Assembly (NCBI GenBank): GCA_958299035.1
Contig: CATQJL010000223.1
Span: 14,293,742 to 14,357,741 of the forward strand
Direction: 5' to 3'
DNA: 64,000 nt
Source of the DNA: Cylicocyclus nassatus
Taxonomy: Eukaryota > Nematoda > Chromadorea > Rhabditida > Strongylidae
The position numbers and the translations under genes are program-made. Below, in pieces: positions 1 through 11,390 of the stretch (its first letter is position 1; every line of letters starts with the position of its first letter). The notes under the pieces were generated by a model. The model did not search any database. It had not been told where the DNA came from and worked only from the letters and a program-made list of their open reading frames with translations.

Positions 1-399
1 CTCTTTCACACGACTGAGCTCATTCGCACTTAGGAATTATTCGGGCTAAAAATATAGGGACGAACATGGTAGCCACGAGCAAAGGTATTGCATAACATAG
101 AATAGGAAACTCTACACAATGAAACAAGCAGCTCACGTTTGGTCACCATTTGTAATTGCATCGCGTTGAAATTGTCATAAGCAGTGAGTACGAGCCATTG
201 GATATATTTCAATATTTATTTATGCGGTATATAACAAATGGTATGTGGTAGTTTAAGCACCAAATAGACGGATAATGGGCATAGTCTCTTGCTCTTTGGA
301 ATGTGAAAAACTTCAGGGCCAAGACACTTTACAGTGAGTAATTTAGGTACATTTTTCCAACAAAATTTTGCAGACCACTTATCAGTTCTTTGCAAAATT
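1..399. other. No gene assigned; downstream flank of gypsy pol
   Basis: This stretch lies just past the integrase C-terminus of the minus-strand gypsy fragment. Minus-strand reading frames around 216-533 are glutamine- and lysine-rich but match nothing I recognise and overlap the integrase tail in another frame. No long terminal repeat could be identified because the element runs off the window start. Confidence 0.4.
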
Positions 400-2455
400 T
401 CATCTTCTGTCCGAACAGTGTCTAGTGAAATCTTCAAGGCTTCGGATTGTTGTTTGAGTTGCTGTTGGATTGCAAGCTGTTCGCTGTCGCCTGACGTAGC
501 TAATTTGCGTGCTTCTTGCGATCTCATCGCCAACTATTACTTCGTAATTAACACGTTCAACACGTCTGATCACGATTCCCTTCATTTAATGGAAGTGGGG
601 TAACTTCCACTCCTAGCGTATACTAGGTCACCGACTTCAAACTCCTTCCAATGACTCCATGCTTCGGTCAATGTTGTCATTCATCCGCTCTTGTCTTTTT
701 CGTGCGAATGCTCTTCTGCATCTTCTGCCATTGGTAGTAGCAGACTTAGCCTTGTGCGCAAGTTTCTATCTAAGAACAATCCGCTTTTTTCCTTCATATT
801 CGTGTTGGGTGTCGCCCTATACGCTTGTAATACCACATTCAAAGTTTCTTCTGACGCCCTCTTTTTTCCTCTAGTTTTTTGATTCCGCTTTCAGCGTATC
901 AACAAAACGCTCTGCCTGTCCATTCGATTGAGGGTGATACGGAGCAGTCCTTAAATGCGTGATTTCAGCTTTGTCGCACAAATTTTTGAACAAATTCGAT
1001 GTAAGCTGAATGCCATTGTCGCTCACTATCGTTTGCGGTAATCCATATCTCGCAAAGTTCCTCAAAAACTTCACCGTTTTCGCACCGAGATATTGCTCAT
1101 CTCGATCACTTCAGACCATTTGCTGTACGCACCACAACCAAGTAGAATAGTCCTTGCATAGGTCCAGCAAAGCCTATGAGTATTCGCTGTCACGCCCGAG
1201 TCGCAGATGGCCATGCTTCAATGGCACTTTCATCGGATTGTTTGCTAATTCCTGACATTTCGTGCATCTTCGTAACAAGTCTTCGCATTCTTTGTCTTTA
1301 TTCGGCTAGTGACGTAACTTTGAGCCAGATTCTTCATCCTTACAATCACTGGATTGTAAGGATGAAGAACTGGATGGCTAGTACGCAGTAATTCAGAACA
1401 TATCTTTGGAGCTCCTTGGGTATCACAACTCTTTCGGCTGACATCGGATAGTGCTCCACGATTGGCATTGTCTCTCGTCGATTTGAAAATAATCCAATTC
1501 TCCATACATGTCTGGCCTCTCTCCTTTCTTCGCATAAGTCAGCACTCTTTTTAGCACTGAATCCTTCCTCGTATAAGAATGCACATCTGATTCTGTCACT
1601 GGTAATTTTCTTACACAGTTCTTCAATATATTGTCCACATCGTTTTCTATGGTAGGTCATGACATCTTCTTCGGCATTCTGAATCTTCTTCATGAATCGT
1701 GGAAAGCCATCTGCTTGTTCTAACTTCGTAGTTTTGACACATTCTATGCAAAGTTATCTTTGAGCAGTATTGTAGCCCATTTCATAAGTTGGATGGCGAA
1801 GCAAACTGAAACTCCTTTTTTATCACCGAAAATGTCTAACAATGGTCGATGATGGTCAAAAGTAGAAACTTTGGTCCCTATATGTACTTGTGGAATTTTT
1901 TGACTGCAAAGACGGTTCCTGACGCTTCCTTTTTACTCTGCTAATAATTCTTCTCCACTTCCATGAAAGATTTCGATGCACGTGCAATTGACTTCTCGGA
2001 TCCATCGGCATATCTATGCGATATCACGCATCGATACAGCAGTCGCCGGCGTCTGCTGTCACAATTATCTTCTGCCTTGGACCATAGTGAGCAAGATTCA
2101 ACTCACTTGGCAAAGTTTGCTTGAGCTTCTCGAATGCTTCTTGGAAAATTCAAGTCCCTTCCCACTTCTAATCTTCCTTCAGCGCATTCAACGGTCCACG
2201 CAGAATCTTGATCTTTGGCATAAACACCGCATATTACGTCATCATGTCAAGAAAAGCGCTCAATTGACCAACATTCTTCTCGGTCATATTCTTGTCGCTT
2301 CGATCTTCTCTAGATTCGGCCTTCCATTATCACTATAATGCTTAGATATCGTGTCTCAAGCTTACCGAAAGAACATTTTTCAAACGATTTCTGAATCCAT
2401 ATTCATCGATTTTTGCAGGTACAGCTAACAAATTCTCTATGGCCCGTAGTAAATC
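400..2455 (-). pseudogene. Ty3/gypsy retrotransposon pol fragment (RT tail, RNase H, integrase)
   Basis: Read on the minus strand, pieces of a gypsy polyprotein occur in the expected order but in shifting frames. The RT tail has CSFGKLETRYLSII (about 2340-2385) and the thumb/connection motif KIKILRGPLNALK (about 2185-2220). RNase H starts with VTADAG (about 2050) and continues with HRYADGSEKSIARASKSF (about 1975-2025). A linker follows, then the integrase core at 871-1110 with IVSDNG and PYHPQSNGQAERF, which hold the second Asp and the Glu of the DDE triad. The integrase C-terminal GIVIRRVERVNYEVIVGDE lies at about 525-582. RT motifs A-C are missing, so the element is 5'-truncated near 2455. 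Frameshifts and stops are numerous, including one directly after VEKNY in RNase H. In gypsy elements these domains copy the RNA and insert the cDNA. This copy must be inactive. It resembles K02A2.6-like nematode elements. Confidence 0.85.
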
Positions 2456-3394
2456 CCACTTTACTTCAGATCATCTCAACTGAAGGCGTGAGTTGAGGTT
2501 TTTAAGATGAACTGAGAAGCGGCCTTACGCACATGCTATAAGAATGCAACATGATCTGACAGGTGTGTGTCAGGGCAGGTTTTGCGCTGAGATCACCTGA
2601 CTTTCGTAGGATCAGCCTCTATTTTGAGATGATTTTACGAAATAGTGTGCAATAGGCGAGACGTAGAGAAAAGTCCTGTAAGTTGCTCGTGAGTAACTTA
2701 CGGGACACTTACATAATATTGCAGACTAGAATGCGCGAAACTGCACACATTTTGTGCACGTTTGGTGTGTAAAATTTTGATTCGTTTCTTTCGCTTGCAT
2801 TGGGCATTTTCACACATTTTGCAATCTAACGTAATATCCGCGTAAGAATTTTAAATAACAGTCTTTTGATCGGTTTTAGTTTTAACACGATGCCGCCGAG
2901 ACAAAAAAGTGTGTGACTACCAGTGTTGTAATTGCAACTTATCTGAACCTCTCCGCAGATCGTGTTTCGTGCATATCACAGATTACTTGTTACTTGATTA
3001 CTTGTTCATCTAGTGAAACCCGTTCCTCATGCCATGTCTAGCAGCATACCACTCCTGTCACTCCGCAACTTACATCTCTTTCATCTGTTTGTCTATCTGC
3101 CTACTTGACATCTCTGTTTTACGAGTTGTTGTCACACTTAAATTCGAGTTTGATGTATTCTCAACGCCTGCTGATTTCAGTCTTGTCTTTCGCACACGAA
3201 GTAGTCCCGTCGATGACGCATGTAAAAAGGTAATCCCATGTTTTGCTGGGTGTTATTGTAGTAGTTATTATTCCTTACGTCCACACCAGTCATTAGCGGG
3301 GAGGGGGCCGTTGTTATGTTTCTCTTGTTGTGAGCAGCCTCTTTAATAAGCTAATACCACTTTTATAAGCAAATTTGTAGAAAGTTCTGGCAAA
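2456..3394. other. Intergenic, no supported gene
   Basis: No domain-like translation, intact repeat or TIR pair is visible. A plus-strand frame at 3029-3346 is open but Cys/Ser-rich and unsupported. It could be 5' sequence of the broken gene that starts at 3395, but no convincing donor site links it. Confidence 0.35.
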
Positions 3395-4340
3395 ATGCCG
3401 AACTCCGTCTCGCGCTACATAGTTTTTGACTTTTTTGTGAACAACGCAGACGTATTATTGAGTGATGCAAACGTCCGCACACCGACGCAAAATGCCAAAC
3501 GAACGGCTGCATACAAAACCCTAATCACCAAGATTCGAAATGAATTTGGATACGATGTGAGCGAACGTAAGATCAGAAATCATTTCGATCACGTGAGATC
3601 CAAAGTCTTAACAAAGGGAATGGCTTTAAAAAAAGATTCGCAGCCGAAAAAAGTAAGAACTTCAATAAACTTATTTTTGTTCATTTATGATCTCAACTAC
3701 AATTTTTAGATAACGCTCCAGGACGGGGGTGGATTAGATTACGCGTTTCCGAAGAAACGCGTTTCTCCAGAAGTAACGATACATGCTCGTTCGACACCCC
3801 AGCAGAAGAAAAACTCTGAAGTTTTTTCGAAAACACCACCGTCACCACTCCTTTTGTAGAGGGCGAAAGCCATGTAGAAAAGGTGTGCGATTTTATAGCC
3901 CAAACCCAATTTGCATAGAATAATTACAGAGGAATTCGCCCGCTCATGAAGGCAACCACGGTCCAGAAGATGTCCAGCCGTTTATGGTAAGGCTCAGCAT
4001 TGTCATGACTCACTCCTCAAGCGTTTTATTTAGGTTGTTTTCGAAAGCGACACAGACCTCGAAGAAAAAGATTATGAACCGGGGAGGGCAGGCAACTAGA
4101 CTTAGGTGGAGGAGGCGATGCACGAGCCAGAGTGAAGAGTCGTTTGAGAGTTACGGAAACCGATTTACTGCAAGAGTAGTATCGGTTGATCCAGGTGAGC
4201 ATGAGTTTAACCGATGACGTTATTAATTAAAATGCAATATTTAGGACCAGCGCAAGTTTTTGAACGAAATAATTCACACATTGCACGTCATGTGTGACTT
4301 CATCGCATCACAGAAGAGCCAAACTACCCCGGGAACATAG
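3395..4340 (+). pseudogene. Broken five-exon gene, possible Myb/SANT-like DNA-binding protein
   Basis: Five exons are separated by four short introns with good sites: 3395-3652, 3710-3882, 3930-3986, 4034-4194 and 4245-4340 (introns of 57, 47, 47 and 50 nt, GTAAG/GTGTG/GTAAG/GTGAG donors and AG acceptors). Exon 1 (86 codons) is basic and helical, ending in a segment with FGYDVSERKIRNHFDHVRSK. This is reminiscent of Myb/SANT- or zeste-like domains found in transposon-derived regulators; that is a weak resemblance only. The last exon reads DQRKFLNEIIHTLHVM, a likely helix. There are three lesions: a frame break in exon 2 near the T run at about 3820, a frame break in exon 4 near the G-rich stretch at about 4080-4095, and an in-frame TAG near 4176. 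Exon phases otherwise agree, so this was a real gene that decayed, unless the breaks are assembly errors. Confidence 0.55.
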
Positions 4341-5640
4341 GTGCGATAGGAGGAGCAGAGTCCTCTCCAGGAGAAGGGGGTTTTGGCTATTTCCGACCTA
4401 GAAAAGTGAAGGAGGTAACTGAGCCTTAAGATGAATGCTGACGCAAGCTTGCATGCCTAACGGTGGCGGGAGTGAAAAGAAGGAAAATAACCGGTGTAGA
4501 GGTGTAAAATAAAGATTTTCTCAATGCTTAGGCTTTCGAAGGTCATCTAACAGAAACTTTTTGACTCGGGAAAGCTTTGTGTTTCATCAGTCGACATATT
4601 TTTCGAAAGCTTGAGACATATAGAATCGATGTAGACCGTCTCTTTTTTTCCAGCTCTCCTGTAATTGCACATATAAGAAATCATATCTAGCTTCAGCATC
4701 AACTGATTTTATGCAAGCACTTTGCGCTCCATTTCTGAGAGAAAGAGGAGAGCTAGAAAAAAAAGACGATCTACGTTTACTGGCATGGTCTTCTTTGTGC
4801 TACTGTTAGAAAATCGAGCGCTTTCATTCATTCTTCACGAAGGAATTTCTTGGCAAAAACACACAAGTTTTTAGCTAAAATGCCATGTATCTCTGAGCAG
4901 AAAGGAGCCAGAGGAAAGAGACGGTCTAAGTCGAATCTTTGTTTCGTGAGCTTTCTAATGGTATATAGGTTGTTGGGTAAAAAAACTCGTGGTTTTTCAA
5001 AATTGAGGTGGAGATGTTCACTAACTTGCACCACCCTGCTCCGGCTTTCTATGAGTAGCGGGAGCAAGACTTTTTTGGATTTGGAAAGCTATGTGCACCA
5101 AAACTTTGTATACCGTTCGAGCTAAGAACATTAGGGATCGACGTAGACTTCTCTTTTTTCCTAGCTTCTCTGTGAAGAGAGATACAAGCAATTTTACCCA
5201 GCTACAATATCAGCCAATTCGGGTAATTATTTTTTCAGACCAAGAAAGTCTTTTCCGAACTTTTGTATATGATTCGAAAGCTTGAGAAACGAATAATCTG
5301 AATGTCCTTTTATTTGTAATTATTCTGTCTAGTGAAAGGAGATACAGTACTATTCTTGTCAGTAAACATGCATCCATCACTGGCTAGTCCAGATTTTCTA
5401 CTCTTGCTCAACTCTTTCTGTGACAGTGTGTACTCATTGATACAATAATTATTCAAAGAAGGCATCTTTTTAATTTGATTATGTTTCGTTATCAATGCCA
5501 CTTTAAGTGCGCTGAAGATCTCAAGCATGCGTTTTTTCAACGAAACGCTGTTGCTTCGATACTCTCTTGCAGTCGTGATGTCTGAGGAGAAGAGCAGCTG
5601 GCGCTTCCTTTCCAAACAAAAAATGCCGTTGTAACAGCTG
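4341..5640. repeat. Non-coding stretch with alternating copies of a short repeat
   Basis: A diverged motif of about 45-60 bp built around GTAGACCGTCTCTTTTTTT followed by CCAGCTCTCCTG occurs at about 4630-4670 (plus), 4735-4780 (minus), 4885-4935 (minus) and 5130-5175 (plus). Neighbouring copies face each other, so the DNA or RNA could fold back. I see no coding potential in the stretch; open frames at 4828-5125 are accidental. Confidence 0.45.
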
Positions 5641-5830
5641 TTTGATTATGCCGTTGTGCCTTGATTCTAGTCTCAACCTCAGGTGAAAGGGGTCGACCAG
5701 ATGCTGGCCCTAAAGTGAAGGGGTTCAGAGAAACTTCTCCACCTAACGCATCTATGCCCGGGAATCGAACCAGGCAGGCAGGGCGGTCGCGTGAGGGCTG
5801 CAGCCATCACGGGCGATGAAAATGTAGAAG
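5640..5830 (-). mobile_element. tRNA-derived SINE-like sequence
   Basis: On the minus strand, 5771-5761 reads GGTTCGATTCC, an exact match to the RNA polymerase III box B consensus (GGTTCGANTCC), followed by CGGG. About 30 nt upstream lies a degenerate box-A-like GTGATGGCTGCAGC. The anticodon arm is not recognisable, and unrelated sequence continues for about 120 bp past the T-arm. This is the layout of a tRNA-headed SINE rather than a tRNA gene. A tRNA pseudogene is the alternative. No second copy was recognised in the window, so family status is inferred. Confidence 0.45.
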
Positions 5831-6304
5831 AATCAGTGATTTTGAGTCAGTAGGAAAGCAAAAGCTTCACTTGTTTACACTAATCGTTGTTATAAGTGCG
5901 TTTGCGTTTGTTATTGTTGCTCTGGCAGAACTTGCCACAATTGTTCTCGTTTCTCTATATCAATTTGCTTGTGTCACTAGTCCGTTCGTTGTTCCGTTGT
6001 TCGTTGGACTTTTTTCATTCTTTCGTGTGATGCTATTGAAAGACTCTAAGATGTCATATTGTCATATTTCGCGATGTTATATTGTTGTCGTTGACAAACT
6101 GGCCTAGAACAACCCAGTGATGTTGTTAAACATGTTTCGGAGGGTAGCAGAGGTACGCAACTCATATACAGTGATTAAAAGTCAGTTTATGGTTTTGAAT
6201 ACCGAGTAGCGTTCCATGCAACAGTGCCAATACATGGTGGTACGTGGTATACTTGCCAGCAACAGCCGTTCGCCGATGGTTGCGCTTTTTAGTATCTATG
6301 CTCA
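5831..6304. other. Intergenic, low-complexity hydrophobic frame
   Basis: A plus-strand frame at 5871-6107 would encode a Val/Ile/Phe-rich peptide, but the underlying DNA is GTT-rich low complexity. There is no domain and no splice context, so it is not called as a gene. It precedes the four-exon gene starting at 6305 and may include its promoter; no clear promoter element is seen. Confidence 0.3.
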
Positions 6305-7128
6305 ATGGCTGCTTATAAGGTGACGTTACTTTCCTCTGTTGATGACCTGCAAACCCTTATTTGTGGAATTCAAGATGAATTACTTAATTATGGTGGCTGC
6401 CGACCATTACTCGTTATATTTATATTTTCAACACCGAGAAGAAGGCTTACAGAATTGTAAGTTGTTTTCCGTCCTTTTCTTGTATTGTACTTCCTATGTT
6501 TTTCCATGCCATTTATAATTCACTGGATACAACTGAAGCATTACTTATACTTGTGATGCTTTCGATCTTATGTTTATTCCGTGACTCATTTTGCTGAAAA
6601 ACAATCAGTCATGCTTATGAAGTTTTTTCTGTCAAAAGTGCAGAAGGTTCAAAAATTCATTGTTCTCACATCAAGTAACGTTTTTCAGTCAAGGTTGAAA
6701 TGAACTCCGAAATCGCTTTCTCATCTTCGAGTAATGCTTTTTAACTTTTTTAAAGTTCAATAATTCCGAAATAGATATTTAAAATCTAACCTTTTTTAGT
6801 TCAACCGCCACCTAATTTTCGAATCAAGTGTGGGTGTGATTTTTGTTGCCAAAGAGCTTGTCAATGCTATAGAAAGTTATCCCTATCCTAAGGAAAAGCT
6901 GGTTTTGGCTTCAAATTGTGCTGAGCTACAGACGTGTGTGTCGACCAGACGTTTACTCAGTCCAAATCTACTTCTAGAAACAGCAGCTTTCAAAGAATCT
7001 GAGGATCTGGAGAGAATTGAGTTAGTTTGCCTGCTTTTCTTGGTTTTGTTGATCATGAACTAGAGAGTTCTTGCAGGTGGATGTCTCAAAATGTGGAGTA
7101 CGATTGCCGTACAGAGACTAGAATATAG
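6305..7128 (+). CDS. Four-exon host gene, unknown protein (about 153 aa)
   Basis: The proposed exons are 6305-6456, 6609-6674, 6829-7020 and 7077-7128, with donors GTAAGT, GTAACG and GTTAGT and acceptors ATCAG, ATCAAG and TTGCAG. Phases agree at every junction, and translation runs from ATG to TAG without a stop. The protein starts MAAYKVTLLSSVDD, passes through a Val/Ala-rich segment GVIFVAKELVNAIES and ends EYDCRTETRI. No domain, signal peptide or membrane segment is recognised, and function is unknown. The weakest point is the acceptor of exon 3: a better-looking TTTTTTAG lies at 6799, but using it puts a stop in frame. Start choice rests only on the first in-frame ATG. Confidence 0.5.
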
Positions 7129-8449
7129 TGTATCGTCACTGCCCGCGCCCGTGTTTTCGATTACTTTTGCATGAAGTTATGTATTTAGCGTGCTGTCTGT
7201 ATTAGAAATGTCCAGTTCCGTCGGCTCTTGCTCGCCTCATTCGATCTTTCATGCATTTTCTCACAAAATTTGCAAGCTTGTAGATCTGTAGATAATCTAA
7301 AACTGATCTCTGATTTTCTCTGTTCTTCTCTGTTGTTCTCTGTTGTTCACTTTCTCTGATCTCTGTTTCTGTTCTCTCTTGTTCAATCATATGTGTTCTT
7401 GATAACACTAGGTAAGATTCTGACATGGTTTTTCTTACAATAAGATATTCTTTTACTCACTTGAGCGCTGTAGATCTACAACATGAAAAAGTCGAAAAAA
7501 TACGAATTTAAAAGAGGCTGATTACATAACAAAAACCAGTCTAGCTAGTAAACAACGAGAACAGTCTAGTAGGTAAACAACGAGACAAAAACAACAGTAA
7601 ACAACGAAAAAGCGTCATCAAATGTTTGAGACTACTCTTTTTGAGAATACTCTTCCTCAAGAGGAATGCTGCACGAGCCAACCTAAAATAATGACTCATC
7701 CAATGCGATTGATGAATTATTCACACATTACATTTAACTCTTTTCTATCTACGTTTGGGATGTTTATAATGCGAATGTATTCGTTTAAAATCTTATTTTG
7801 CAAAGATTCTTCATACTGAAGCTTACGCTGATCCATTTGAAAAAGATAAGAATGGTTAATAGCATTAGACTCAAAAAAATAAATTAAAAGGCAACCGCCT
7901 TTCAAAACAAACAAAAAAACAATGACTTTTCAAAAGAATTTTAGGCCAAATGTGTAATTTGTTTAAAGGACGTTCCTATAACAATCAGTTGGACCTCTAG
8001 ATTACGGTAGATTGGAATTGAAGCAAGTTTACTGACAGTGACTTGATCCAGCTTCACAGTGAAGTTAACTGATATTTACTGAGGCATAAGATTAAAATCA
8101 CATTACACAAACACTATATAATTTTTCACCACCAATATATTCAAGGTATTTTTTGCCTTTACATCAACCTAATTGAAATCCAGAAAAAACTTTCATGAAC
8201 TCAAAATCTAAACTGTCAAAACATTGTATTATACATAAGGAGGTAGGTTGTGTACCTTGTGTTGGTGGGTTTAGTTTTCTTCCCTTCCTTTTTCTTTTTT
8301 TACTTTTCCCACATACTACCGTGAGGTTTACACAGTAGTCACTGGCATGGGAGGGTAAGTGCTGCGCTTCCGGTAGCTACTCTTTCAAAGGGAGCGCCAA
8401 CCCCTGGGAGCAGTCCTCCCGAAAGTTTAAGTAACCTTCTTTCTGATAG
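7129..8449. other. Intergenic, AT-rich
   Basis: No supported gene. At about 7315-7360 there is CT/TG-rich simple sequence (repeated CTCTGTTGTT). At about 7535-7610 the phrase AGTAAACAACGAG recurs three to four times as a short direct repeat. The last 200 bp (from about 8240) may be the untranslated 5' part of the PLE that follows, but no boundary could be fixed. Confidence 0.4.
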
Positions 8450-8452
8450 GGG

Positions 8453-9170
8453 ATGGGGCCCTTCTATACCTTAGATCTAGGCTCAAAAACAATGCAAAAA
8501 CATATGGTTATTCCCAGTCTTGTTTTCAGGATTCTACTTTCTAGGCGTAAAGTACTTGGCAGATACAACTTACTTAATCTTGGCAGTGAAAAAAATGGCA
8601 CAAAATGTAATCAATCCTGTAAGATATGTAGTAAAATAGATTACGCTAACTACGTTATTTCACAAGTCACTGAATTCATAATAAATACTTATAAACACAC
8701 AGTGAGTGACTGCACCTGCACTTGCAAAAACGTATACTGCATAGTTGTGGTACTTGTGGCTTACAATATGTAGGAATAACCACTCGCCAACTTCGCGAAA
8801 GAATCAAAGAACATATTAGAGGTTTAACAAAGGATAATGAAGATAAAATACTTTATAAACATTTCAAGGAAAAAGGATATAATGTAATAACATTACAATT
8901 TCTATCTTGGACAACTTACCTGAAAATCAAGATAAAGAAATACTAAGAAACAAAGAACTTTTTGGATAAAACTGTTAATGACTCCCTTCCCATTTGGTCT
9001 CAATGACAATATCAAAGGCTACGGAAATCTCAGTCTAATACAAAACTCTTCAACCACCTCAAAATCACATCCGTTACTTAGCCTTAAAATTCTGAAAGAA
9101 AAGAAAGTAGAGGAAACCATAGACATCAAAATAGACCATATAGTACTATAGAAATCTCTAATAAGATTAC
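8453..9170 (+). pseudogene. GIY-YIG endonuclease domain of PLE copy 1
   Basis: The GIY-YIG nuclease would nick target DNA to prime reverse transcription. Visible pieces, in order, are a Cys cluster KCNQSCKICSKI (about 8610-8640), a second cluster DCTCTCKN (about 8710), then CGTCGLQYVGIT (about 8752-8785) containing C-x2-C and the YIG half as YVG. The helix RQLRERIKEH holds the usual Arg. A His follows in LYKHFKEKGY. After a frame change, NKELF and PFPFGLNDNIKGYGN (about 8950-9020) supply the expected catalytic Glu and Asn region. A frameshift near 8735 breaks the GIY half and another break lies near 8930, so it is inactive. A C-x2-C between GIY and YIG with downstream His residues is the zinc-finger feature described for Naiad/Chlamys PLEs. 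Confidence 0.7.
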
Positions 9171-9171
9171 T

Positions 9172-11390
9172 TTGCTATTTGAACAAACAGAAAAACCATA
9201 TGACATTTCCAAATACCTAAAATCTAAACCACATAAATACATTTCTAAACTCATATACCACTTAATTTATCCTACGAACTATTTTAATATATCAAGAACA
9301 AACAAAATTATATTGCTTAGCACACTTTTCCACTATCACTTCAATAAACAAGTCGACAAAAATAAAAAGGTATTTCAAAATTTACCTTCAGTTAAAATCC
9401 CTTTTTACAACTAAGTATTAGATAGAGTTAATCTAAAGAAAGTTTCCAATAACAGAGCCGTCAAAGCTATTAATGAAGGTAACGTAGAATTTAAGAACTT
9501 TAGAGTCATTTTTGAATACAACAATCCAATCTCTACGCGTATTTTCAACTACAACAAGTTTCTAAAAGCTATTCCAAATCTGAATACTGAACTCATACCT
9601 TGTATTTGTGATAAATACCCCACTTACGTATCCAGCTATCGCAAACACATTGTTACAGGAGATGTCAGTATTTTTGATAATTTAGACATTTACAACATTT
9701 TCAGAAAGGTACAAAATTTCGATCTCCATTCAGATTTTTCCAACAAAAAATCAAAAGCACTTGGCTAGATATTCTTAAAGAATACTTTGACAAAATAAAG
9801 AATAATTACCACTTAAATAGTCGTACTATCGAAAAAGTATCTAATATAGTTTACCATAACTTTGGAAAAACTGAGGCCAAACTGTTTTATTGTACCAATA
9901 ATAATACATTGATTAGTATTGATAAAAACGAACTTGACTATATACATAATTATTTTGTAATCTGCCCTCTACACAAAGCCAGTTCTAATTATGGAATTAT
10001 TTGCAAAAGACTATATTTGAAAATAATATTAGAAGAAATGGGTTTAACTGTGCATAATACAGCCAATAGCATATGCGAAAAGGTTGAGAATTCCACTGTT
10101 AAGATCAGCAGACATCTTATCATTACGAATAATCTGCGCATTGAAAACAAAGTAAGTTGTAATATGCCAGTCATATATTGCTTACCCAAACTACACAAGA
10201 ATCCTACAAAATTCAGTTTTATCACTGGTGCGTATGACAGCAGCACTTAACATATAACGCTTGAGCTGTTACATCTTCTAAATTTCATTAGGATTCATTT
10301 TAAAAATTACGCAAACATTTTAAGAGTAAAAAAATGCTTACAAACTTATTGGGTTATAAATGATTTGAACATATCCGCAGACCTAAGAAACACTGAAGCA
10401 AAAAACGAAAAACTCTTTTCTGCTGATTTCTCAGATTTGTTCACTAACATTCCTCATAATATTATAATTCACAACCTTAAAGAAGTAACCAAACTATGTT
10501 TCAGGAATGCTTGTAAAAGACATATAAAAATCAAATTTTAGAATTATGTACACTTCTACACAAGACGATACTGACGGCTATAGATACTATAAAATAGAAG
10601 ATCTAATTTATCTTTTAACTATATTCTGCGTAATAGTTTTTGCCGTCGGCAAATATTTCATCAAATAGTTGGAGTACCTCAAGGAAATAATGCTAGCCCT
10701 ATAATTGCAGACCTTACTCTCTCTTACTTTGAGTACACTTTTGCATGTAAGATACAAAAATATAATCTTCTATTCCATGCATATCGATACATGGACGACA
10801 TTTTGATTATTCACGATCAAACACAAAAATGCAGAAAATCATTATTGTATCAAGTTGATAATAACGTTTTGAGTGTGGAGACTACTAATCCTACTCTCTA
10901 TGATTGCAATTTTTTGGATTTAAACATATCTATTAGAAATAATGTCATACTAAGCAATACAATAAAACGGAAGCTTTGGTTTTGATGTTGTAAGGTTTCC
11001 ACATGGAACTTCGTATATAAGCTTTGCACTCAAATGCGCTATTAATTATACAGAAGTGTTGAGAATTTACAGAACCTGCACTGAATTTGAAGATTTTTAT
11101 GAAAGGATTATAAATTTGATTAGACTATTACTTAGTCTAAATTACGACAAAAAAATAATTCAACTAGGAATACTCAAATGCGTTACTTTTAACAAATGTA
11201 TTACATATAAATACAATCAACTAAGCAAATTTAAAAATGTCAAAAAATTCGTTTACAATATGGTAAATAGCATGACTTCAATCCTTGGCCTTGCCTTTGA
11301 TCTATTTGAGCTACCCCACAAGTATAAAAGGCGATCTTGTAACGGTGTTATCACTCTCTTCCTCCTCCAGCCCACTCCTCCCTACTGATG
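9172..11390 (+). pseudogene. PLE reverse transcriptase (copy 1), frameshifted
   Basis: PLE-type RT motifs are spread over several frames in the correct order. The N-terminal motif is CPLHKASSNYGIICKRLY (about 9960-10015). Next come VIYCLPKLHKNPTKFSFITGA (about 10170-10230), LFSADFSDLFTNIPHN with the first catalytic Asp (about 10420-10460), and GVPQGNNASPIIADL (about 10675-10715). YRYMDDILII with the YMDD box follows (about 10785-10815), then FLDLNIS (about 10915). The LPKLHKNP and FITGA phrases are typical of PLEs rather than LINE or LTR RTs. The thumb region continues to about 11300. Several frameshifts and stops make it non-functional. The region 9172-9900 is an AT-rich linker with some open frames. 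Confidence 0.8.

Noticed and set aside
5755..5825. A functional tRNA gene on the minus strand
   Set aside because: The T-arm and box B are perfect, but there is no anticodon arm of normal length and the acceptor stem pairs over only about five bases in a span of about 60 nt.
5871..6107. A small membrane protein (78 codons, hydrophobic)
   Set aside because: GTT-rich low-complexity DNA without splice or domain support.
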